Part shown: piece by piece, positions 1-4,990 of the stretch
Numbering within the stretch: position 1 is the stretch's first letter
How the letters are laid out: each line of letters opens with the position of its first letter
NCBI GenBank assembly: GCA_964484515.1
Contig: CAZAGT010000210.1
Span: forward strand, 1 to 8,681
Length of the DNA: 8,681 bases
Source of the DNA: CAZAGT01 sp964484515
GTDB lineage: Bacteria; Desulfobacterota; DSM-4660; Desulfatiglandales; HGW-15
Direction: 5' to 3'
The notes under the pieces: generated by a model
Databases searched by the model: none
Seen by the model: the letters and a program-made list of their open reading frames with translations, nothing else
What the model was told of the DNA's origin: nothing
Translations under genes and position numbers: made by a program

Positions 1-38
1 GGACTCCAGGGCAATCAGATTGAGATTCGAAAATCCGG

Positions 39-428
39 ATGTCGATCGATAAACGATGGTACTTCAATGTATGGTGCTTTCGATATCAACCTATTGACCC
101 ACAAATTCTTGTGAGGAGCCAATTTTTCTTGACTTGTCGCGGGATTTCCTCAATTAGCGCGTGGGAGGTAGCATACCTGGTATCGCAGAAAAGACTTGAA
201 TTGACCATGGACGTGTCGGAATGGATATCCTCTTCGGAGAAGCTGCCTTTTCTGCGCTTTCTTCCAATCGATAATACGATTGCCATTCAAGCGGCCCATT
301 TGCCGCTACCGTTCCACAGTGATCCTTCGAACAAGATCATCATCGCGACTTCTCAAAAATTCGGCGCCCCAGTCGTTACCATGGATCAAAAGATCCTCGA
401 TTTCCCGCATGGCAAGGGTATTTGGTAG
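39..428 (+). CDS. PIN-domain (VapC-like) protein, probably degenerate
   Basis: The 129-residue product resembles VapC-type PIN ribonucleases, the toxins of type II toxin-antitoxin systems. Visible family features are ISSISAWEVAYLV (residues 36-48, with the conserved acidic E43), RLEL (52-55), HSDPSNKIIIATS (93-105) and APVVTMDQKI (110-119, with the late acidic D116). Two of the four expected catalytic acids appear lost. The site usually Asp in DPxDRxIxATA is Asn98. At the N-terminus, where the family reads roughly LDTNVW, this protein reads WYFNVW, so the first Asp seems to be Tyr8. The N-terminal 30 residues are otherwise unlike the family and no good ribosome binding site precedes the ATG. 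No intact antitoxin gene is visible; only 38 bases precede the start. I infer an inactive toxin remnant, though a divergent functional PIN protein is possible. Family confidence is good; functionality is doubtful. Confidence 0.62.
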   Translation: MSIDKRWYFNVWCFRYQPIDPQILVRSQFFLTCRGISSISAWEVAYLVSQKRLELTMDVSEWISSSEKLPFLRFLPIDNTIAIQAAHLPLPFHSDPSNKIIIATSQKFGAPVVTMDQKILDFPHGKGIW

Positions 429-671
429 GTAGGGTGTAAGGTATCCCGAACCCATGGGCAAGGGCAGGATTGCATCGTAAGCGGCATTTTTCATACCGGG
501 AAACGCAGTGAGACATATCATCCGATTTGGGGCATCTGAAGGCATTGTTCGATGGCGCAGTGAGGTCGGGGAAGGCCGGGCTCCTGATTCCTATGGCGCA
601 CGGTGCAGCGTCGTGACCGGTCACTCTGGCGAGGGCGGCAAATCCGTGGCCGAGATCGACATCGGGTAGCC
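429..671. other. Intergenic region upstream of the sugar-cassette operon
   Basis: No convincing gene is seen on either strand in these 243 bases. The overlapping open frames on both strands translate into low-complexity or Arg/Pro/Cys-rich sequence with no recognisable motif. The operon promoter would be expected here, but no clear -10/-35 pair can be picked by eye. Base composition rises towards the GC-rich cassette within this stretch. The only notable element is the palindrome at 613-624. Confidence 0.5.
613..624. promoter_or_regulatory. 12-bp perfect palindrome, possible operator
   Basis: GTGACCGGTCAC reads identically on both strands and lies 47 bases before the preferred start of the deacetylase gene. 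Perfect even-length palindromes of this size fit binding sites of dimeric regulators. About two are expected by chance in a window this long, so only its position makes it suggestive. If translation instead began at the GTG at 603, the palindrome would be inside the coding region. Confidence 0.25.
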
Positions 672-1319
672 ATGGCGACTCGGCATCTCAAACACCGTAG
701 GGCGGGGGTCATCGTGGCGCACCCGGATGACGAGACACTCTGGTGCGGCGGCTTCATCATGGATCATCCCGGGTGGACATGGCACGTGGTTAGCCTCTGC
801 CGCGCGGATGACCTCGACCGCGCGCCCAAGTTCCGCCGCGTGGTCGAGCACCTTGGAGCGGTGGGCTCGATCGGGGAGCTTGACGACAGCCCGGAGCAGG
901 CCCCGCTCGCCGGTGACCGGGTACGGGACGCCGTGTTGTCTTTGTTGCCGCGAGACCGCTTTGACCTGGTGTTGACGCATGGTCCGCTTGGTGAATACAC
1001 GCGCCACCGGCGCCACGAGGAGTGTTGCCGTGCCGTGGTCGAGCTTTGGCAGACGTCCCTGCTGCATACCGGCCATCTGTGCCTTTTCGCCTACGAGGAC
1101 GGCGGTGGCGCTTACGCCCCGCGGGTACGGGCAGACGCTGGCCGGCGCTACCGCCTGTCGCCGGGCACGATGCAACGCAAACGCGACATTATTACCCGAT
1201 TCTATGGCTTCAGCGACCAGAGCTGGGAGGCGCGGATCGCACCCGCGGTGGAGGGCTTCCAGTGTTTCCGCTCCGCAGCCGAGGCGGCTCGCCGGGTAGC
1301 GGCTTTTGAGGTGATGTAA
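672..1319 (+). CDS. PIG-L/LmbE family deacetylase
   Basis: This 215-residue protein belongs to the zinc-dependent PIG-L/LmbE N-deacetylase family, which removes acetyl groups from N-acetylglucosamine-type moieties (for example MshB, BshB, PIG-L). The signature HPDDE is at residues 17-21 after a hydrophobic strand (GVIVA); His17 and Asp20 should be zinc ligands and the second Asp of the motif the likely general base. The second family motif is THGPLGEYTRHRRHEE (102-117), with His115 the expected third zinc ligand. Length is typical. There is no signal peptide, so it is probably cytoplasmic. I prefer the ATG at 672 because the HPDDE strand then starts near the N-terminus as in relatives; the frame is open upstream to a GTG at 603, which would add 23 Arg-rich residues. 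Its TAA stop overlaps the ATG of the glycosyltransferase gene by one base. The substrate is unknown, but the neighbour suggests a glycosylated or N-acetylated intermediate. Confidence 0.88.
   Translation: MATRHLKHRRAGVIVAHPDDETLWCGGFIMDHPGWTWHVVSLCRADDLDRAPKFRRVVEHLGAVGSIGELDDSPEQAPLAGDRVRDAVLSLLPRDRFDLVLTHGPLGEYTRHRRHEECCRAVVELWQTSLLHTGHLCLFAYEDGGGAYAPRVRADAGRRYRLSPGTMQRKRDIITRFYGFSDQSWEARIAPAVEGFQCFRSAAEAARRVAAFEVM
1308..1311 (+). promoter_or_regulatory. Ribosome binding site of the glycosyltransferase gene
   Basis: GAGG lies 7 bases before the ATG at 1319, inside the last codons of the deacetylase gene. With the TAATG stop/start overlap it supports both the chosen start and translational coupling. 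Confidence 0.55.
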
Positions 1320-2461
1320 TGAAGGTGCTGATTCTCTACGACTATCCTCCGTCGCCCGCAGGCCTCGCGACGCAGGGCGACCTCATGTTCCGCGGGCTCC
1401 GCGAGCTGGACATTGACGTACACTCGGTCCACTTCGAATCGCCGCAAGAGAAGGAGTGGTACTACCGCTGGTTCGAGCCGGATGTGGTGCTGGGCATCGG
1501 CTTCTGGGGCCACACGCCGCACCTGGTGCTCCACCCGGAGCGCTATGGCATGAAGGCCGTGCCGTGGCTGGTTGCGGACGGATACGTGGCGGCGTACCAC
1601 GAGATTCTCAACGAGTTGCCACTGATCCTCGTCACGTCCTCGTGGGTCAAGGAGACATACATACGCGACGGTATCCGCCCCGACATCATCGAGATTCTCC
1701 CCGTTGGCTGCGACACCGGGACGTTTCGGCCGCGTGATCCGCAGGAAAGGAGAGTGAAGGCGATCCGCGAAGCATTGGGCGTCGCCGATGACCAGCTCAT
1801 GATCCTGACAATCGGCGGTGACGCTACCTCCAAGGGCGCCCAGGAGGTAATGCAGGCCCTGGCCGTGATTGACAAGCAAGCGCCGGACTGGAAGTACGTC
1901 TGCAAGGTTTGGCCCCAACCTCGATCGGTCGCCCAGAACCTGATTGACCTCCAGCTCGCGATCCAACTGGGCATCGACAAGAACGTAACGTACACGGCCG
2001 GCATCGTTTCAAGAAACTTCATGCCGTTCCTCCTTGCGGCCTGCGATATCTACGCGGCGCCGTCGCGGCTCGAAGGCTTCGGCATGATCCAGGTGGAGGC
2101 CAACGCGTGCGGTAAGCCCGTGCTCGCGATCGATGCCATGGCGTTCCGCGACACGATGGTACATGGCGAGACGGCACTGCTCGCGGCGGTCGCGCAGGAG
2201 ATCAAGATCTCACAGGCTGAGGTCGGTCCTGATCACGGCTTCGAAGAGGAGCATCGGATCATCTTCGCCGATATGAAAACGGCCGATTACCGGGCCGATG
2301 TGCAGGATGTGGCGCGTCATCTGCTCACGCTGATGCAGGACTCCGCGCTGCGGCGGAGGCTCGGGGTGGCCGGACGCAAGCGTGTCATGGACCACTTCGA
2401 CTATCGACGGGTTGCGGAGCGCTTCATCGAGCTGGTCTCGTCGCGGCTGGGAATCGACTGA
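1319..2461 (+). CDS. GT4-like family glycosyltransferase (GT-B fold)
   Basis: This 380-residue protein is a retaining GT-B glycosyltransferase of the GT4 type, which transfers a sugar from a nucleotide-sugar donor. The N-terminal acceptor domain opens with MKVLILYDYPPSPAGLATQ (residues 1-19), the usual first strand and glycine-containing loop. The linker strand LPVGCDTGTFRP (127-138) matches the family's P-x-G-(V/C)D-xxxF pattern. The donor domain begins near MILTIGGDATSKG (161-173) and contains SRLEGFGMIQVEANACGKPVLA (249-270), where Glu252 and Glu260 form the E-x7-E donor-binding motif. A charged stretch at about 292-325 looks inserted relative to compact members. It does not show the N-terminus I associate with the bacillithiol enzyme BshA, so that role is not supported despite the deacetylase next door. 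No signal peptide or membrane segment is seen. It overlaps both neighbours by one base (TAATG and TGATG). Donor and acceptor cannot be read from sequence. Confidence 0.88.
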   Translation: MKVLILYDYPPSPAGLATQGDLMFRGLRELDIDVHSVHFESPQEKEWYYRWFEPDVVLGIGFWGHTPHLVLHPERYGMKAVPWLVADGYVAAYHEILNELPLILVTSSWVKETYIRDGIRPDIIEILPVGCDTGTFRPRDPQERRVKAIREALGVADDQLMILTIGGDATSKGAQEVMQALAVIDKQAPDWKYVCKVWPQPRSVAQNLIDLQLAIQLGIDKNVTYTAGIVSRNFMPFLLAACDIYAAPSRLEGFGMIQVEANACGKPVLAIDAMAFRDTMVHGETALLAAVAQEIKISQAEVGPDHGFEEEHRIIFADMKTADYRADVQDVARHLLTLMQDSALRRRLGVAGRKRVMDHFDYRRVAERFIELVSSRLGID

Positions 2462-3660
2462 TGCAGCAGAAGGGCGAAATCCGAGACGTGGCCCCGGATC
2501 TGGACCGGACGATCGAGGAGGCGCGGCAGGCGGCACTGAACGTCCTACGGCACAACATGCGCGGGCCGTGTCAAGGTCTCCCGCGCGCCGCGGGTTGGGG
2601 CTACCCCGAGCCCTACACCCGCGATCTCATGATCGCCTCGCTCGGGATCCTGGTAAGCGGCGACCACGAGCTGATGACGGCGCTTCACCGGACACTGGAA
2701 GCGCTAGCACAGAATCAGACCGAGCGCGGGCATATTCCTTCGCTTGCACACGATCCCGGCGATCTTGGTGCCAGCGACACGACGCCGCTGTTCCTGATCG
2801 GGCTGGGTTTGTATCGACGAGCGGCGGGCGCACCGGACTTCCTCGATGGGGCAGCCCGTAAGGCCCTCACGTGGATAAGGCACCAGAGTCCGGACGATCA
2901 GATCATGGTGGGACAGCTACCGACGACCGACTGGCGGGACGAGCAGGTCGTCTTCGGCTTCGGCCTTTACGTCAACGCGCTCGTATACATCGCCCTGCGC
3001 CTGTTCGAGAGGGAAGCGGAGGCGTCGCAACTGCGGGAGCTGATGAACCGTTTGAATGTCCGCGGCGACCGCAAGAACCCGCACGTCCACGAGGGGCTGG
3101 TGCTGCCGCACAAGCCTTACTACGCGCTATACTCCTTCAAGGTCTACCACAACGAGCGCTTCGACTTGCTCGGGAACAGCCTGGCGGTTCTGGCTGGCAT
3201 CGCCTCGCCGACCCGCAGCCGCAACATGATCGCGTGGATCGAGACCGAGTCGGACCACCTGCGCGAGTCCGGGCGGCTCTCCGTCGACCTGCCGCCGTGC
3301 CTCTTTCCCTACATCCAGCCCGAGGATCCCGACTGGTGGCCGCGCTACGCCCGCTACAACCAGCCAGGGTGCTACCACAATGGCGGCGTGTGGCCGTTTG
3401 TGGGCGGATTTTACGTGGCGGCGTGCGTGGCCGCCGGACGGCCGCGTCTCGCGCGCGAGAAGCTCGCCGCACTTACGGCCCTGGTCCGGCCGAGCCGCGA
3501 GAGGGAACTGGCATGGGGGTTCAACGAGTGGATTCGCGCACAGACCGGCACTGCCGCCGGCCGGAACTGGCAGACCTGGTCTGCGGCCATGTACCTGTAC
3601 GCCGTCGAGTGTGTAAGAACCGGCCGCACGCCGTTCTTCGACGATGTCCGCATCCAATGA
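2461..3660 (+). CDS. Six-hairpin (alpha/alpha)6 glycosidase, GH100- or amylo-1,6-glucosidase-like
   Basis: This 399-residue protein resembles (alpha/alpha)6-barrel glycosidases such as GH100 neutral invertases and the C-terminal domain of glycogen debranching enzymes. Helical-hairpin motifs run in order: GYPEPYTRDLMIASLGIL (47-64), NQTERGHIPSLAHD (85-98), GASDTTPLFLIGLGLYRR (103-120), TTDWRDEQVVFGFGLYVNAL (155-174), CYHNGGVWPFVGGFYVAAC (304-322), AWGFNEWI (351-358) and NWQTWSAAMYLYAV (369-382). By analogy with GH100, Asp106 could be the general acid and Glu356 the general base; this is inference from position. Length is that of a single catalytic domain without accessory modules. No signal peptide is seen, so an intracellular substrate is likely. 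The ATG overlaps the glycosyltransferase stop (TGATG) and has only a weak GGGA upstream, consistent with coupled translation. Whether it cleaves sucrose, an alpha-glucan or the cassette's own product cannot be decided. Confidence 0.75.
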   Translation: MQQKGEIRDVAPDLDRTIEEARQAALNVLRHNMRGPCQGLPRAAGWGYPEPYTRDLMIASLGILVSGDHELMTALHRTLEALAQNQTERGHIPSLAHDPGDLGASDTTPLFLIGLGLYRRAAGAPDFLDGAARKALTWIRHQSPDDQIMVGQLPTTDWRDEQVVFGFGLYVNALVYIALRLFEREAEASQLRELMNRLNVRGDRKNPHVHEGLVLPHKPYYALYSFKVYHNERFDLLGNSLAVLAGIASPTRSRNMIAWIETESDHLRESGRLSVDLPPCLFPYIQPEDPDWWPRYARYNQPGCYHNGGVWPFVGGFYVAACVAAGRPRLAREKLAALTALVRPSRERELAWGFNEWIRAQTGTAAGRNWQTWSAAMYLYAVECVRTGRTPFFDDVRIQ

Positions 3661-3831
3661 CTCAAGCGTGGTCGGACCGGAATAGATCCGATAAAGACCC
3701 TCCGTGAACCCACTCAATCAAATAGGTCGATGCTTGGTTCCCGTCATCGATCATCAGGGGTTCGGACGGGAGGCCGGTAAAGACGAGGAGCCGATTCAAC
3801 AGGGCTATTTGAAGGAGGTTGAAAGGAAGCA
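3661..3831. other. Intergenic gap with a weak inverted repeat
   Basis: This gap separates the sugar cassette from the channel gene. TCCCGTC (3739-3745) and GACGGGA (3765-3771) could pair as a 7-bp stem around a 19-base loop. No T-run follows, so it is not a standard intrinsic terminator, but it could affect read-through or mRNA stability. No small gene is recognised. A promoter for the channel gene may lie here; none is obvious. Confidence 0.35.
3812..3818 (+). promoter_or_regulatory. Ribosome binding site of the MscS-type gene
   Basis: AAGGAGG is a near-perfect Shine-Dalgarno sequence 13 bases before the ATG at 3832. A second purine run (AAAGGAAG) lies closer to the start. Together they fix the start and suggest efficient translation independent of the upstream cassette. 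Confidence 0.6.
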
Positions 3832-4914
3832 ATGCGAGACTTTGTCGTGAATTGGCAGGGCCTATTATGGCTGGTCGCGGCGGCCGTGGCAGGCCTGATC
3901 GCCTGTTCCCTTCTTTTCAGAGTGACGGGAGTCTTTGCGCGGAGGACCCAAACCGTTTTGGACGACTCCTTGATCAGACATTGCCGCCGCCCCCTGCGCC
4001 TCATCTTACCCATCCTGTTCATCCATTTTCTATTGCCGGTCACCGGACTGCCCCAGAGCGCGGTGATCTTGCTCAAACAGGTGTTGGGGGTGATCTTGAT
4101 CGCTTCCATCGCCTGGCTGGCCGTCAAGCTGACGTGCGTTTTTGAGGATTTCACGCTGAGCCGGTTTCGGATTGATGTTGAAGACAATCTTCAGGCCAGA
4201 AGGATCAATACCCAGATTCAGATCTTGAGAAAAGTCGTGATCGTCACCGTCGTGATCGTGGCGCTGGCGAGCATCCTGATGACCTTCGAGAAGGTCCGTT
4301 ATCTGGGGGGCAGCCTCCTGGCCTCCGCCGGAATTGCCGGACTCATTATCGGCCTGGCGGCTCAGCGTTCCATCGGCACCTTGCTGGCCGGGATTCAAAT
4401 TGCGATCACCCAACCGATTCGGATCGATGACGTGGTCATCGTGGAGAATGAATGGGGCCGAATCGAAGAGATCACACTGACATATGTGGTGGTCCGCATC
4501 TGGGACCTACGGCGGTTGATCGTGCCGATTACCTACTTCATGGAAAAGCCCTTTCAGAATTGGACACGGGTGACGGCCGATATCTTGGGCACCGTTTTCC
4601 TCTACGTGGACTATACGGTTCCCGTGCAAGCAGTCAGAGAGGAGCTTCAGCGGATTCTCAAAGCAAGCGACCTCTGGGACGGTCGGGTCGCGGGTCTCCA
4701 AGTCACCAACGCCACCGAAAAGACAGTGGAGCTCAGGGCGCTCATGAGTGCCTCAGACGCATCGAACGCCTGGAACCTCCGCTGTGAGGTCAGGGAACAG
4801 CTGATCGATTTTGTTCGCCGCAACTTTCCCGCGGGGCTGCCTAAATTCCGTGCCGAATTGCGGCGGGAGGACAGGGAACAAGACGTTGGTTCGCGTGGCT
4901 CACGATCGGAATAA
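3832..4914 (+). CDS. MscS-family small-conductance mechanosensitive ion channel
   Basis: This 360-residue inner-membrane protein has the MscS channel architecture. MscS proteins form heptamers that open when membrane tension rises on hypo-osmotic shock and release solutes. Hydrophobic segments lie at about residues 11-33, 56-73, 78-103, 134-152 and 159-192. The last contains the Gly/Ala-rich pore helix LLASAGIAGLIIGLAAQRSI (162-181), followed by GTLLAGIQIAITQPIRIDD (182-200). The beta domain follows, with WGRIEEITLTYVVVRIWD (208-225) and VPITYFMEKPFQNWTR (231-246), both close to family consensus. The rest is the cytoplasmic alpha/beta domain, ending in a charged tail (about 344-360). It has more membrane segments than the three of E. 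coli MscS. It converges with treY, 76 bases away. A functional link with trehalose as an osmolyte is reasonable but inferred from proximity only. Confidence 0.93.
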   Translation: MRDFVVNWQGLLWLVAAAVAGLIACSLLFRVTGVFARRTQTVLDDSLIRHCRRPLRLILPILFIHFLLPVTGLPQSAVILLKQVLGVILIASIAWLAVKLTCVFEDFTLSRFRIDVEDNLQARRINTQIQILRKVVIVTVVIVALASILMTFEKVRYLGGSLLASAGIAGLIIGLAAQRSIGTLLAGIQIAITQPIRIDDVVIVENEWGRIEEITLTYVVVRIWDLRRLIVPITYFMEKPFQNWTRVTADILGTVFLYVDYTVPVQAVREELQRILKASDLWDGRVAGLQVTNATEKTVELRALMSASDASNAWNLRCEVREQLIDFVRRNFPAGLPKFRAELRREDREQDVGSRGSRSE

Positions 4915-4990
4915 CGGAGTCATGGAATGAGGGAATAGGGGGAAAGGTCACCGAAAGTCTGAGAACTCAAATGGGGTTTCATGATTCCCG
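4915..4990. other. Gap between convergent genes
   Basis: These 76 bases separate the stops of the channel gene and treY. A bidirectional terminator would be expected, but I find no GC-rich hairpin followed by a T-run on either strand. Confidence 0.4.

Noticed and set aside
376..760. Minus-strand frames in the region before the cassette
   Set aside because: Translations are rich in Cys, Arg and Pro without domain motifs, and they overlap the PIN gene end or the deacetylase start.
1202..1966. 254-codon minus-strand frame across the deacetylase/glycosyltransferase junction
   Set aside because: It is antisense to two well-supported genes in GC-rich DNA and has no recognisable motif.
672..2461. 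Bacillithiol or mycothiol synthesis genes (deacetylase plus GT4)
   Set aside because: The gene pair is suggestive, but the transferase lacks the BshA-type N-terminus, no ligase-like gene follows and a glycosidase is coupled instead.
2871..3707. 278-codon plus-strand frame overlapping the glycosidase gene
   Set aside because: Its translation is Arg/Pro/Gly/Ala-rich, the usual out-of-frame shadow of GC-rich coding DNA, while the overlapping frame carries clear glycosidase motifs.
3739..3771. Intrinsic terminator after the cassette
   Set aside because: The 7-bp stem has a 19-base loop and no following T-run, so it does not meet the usual pattern.
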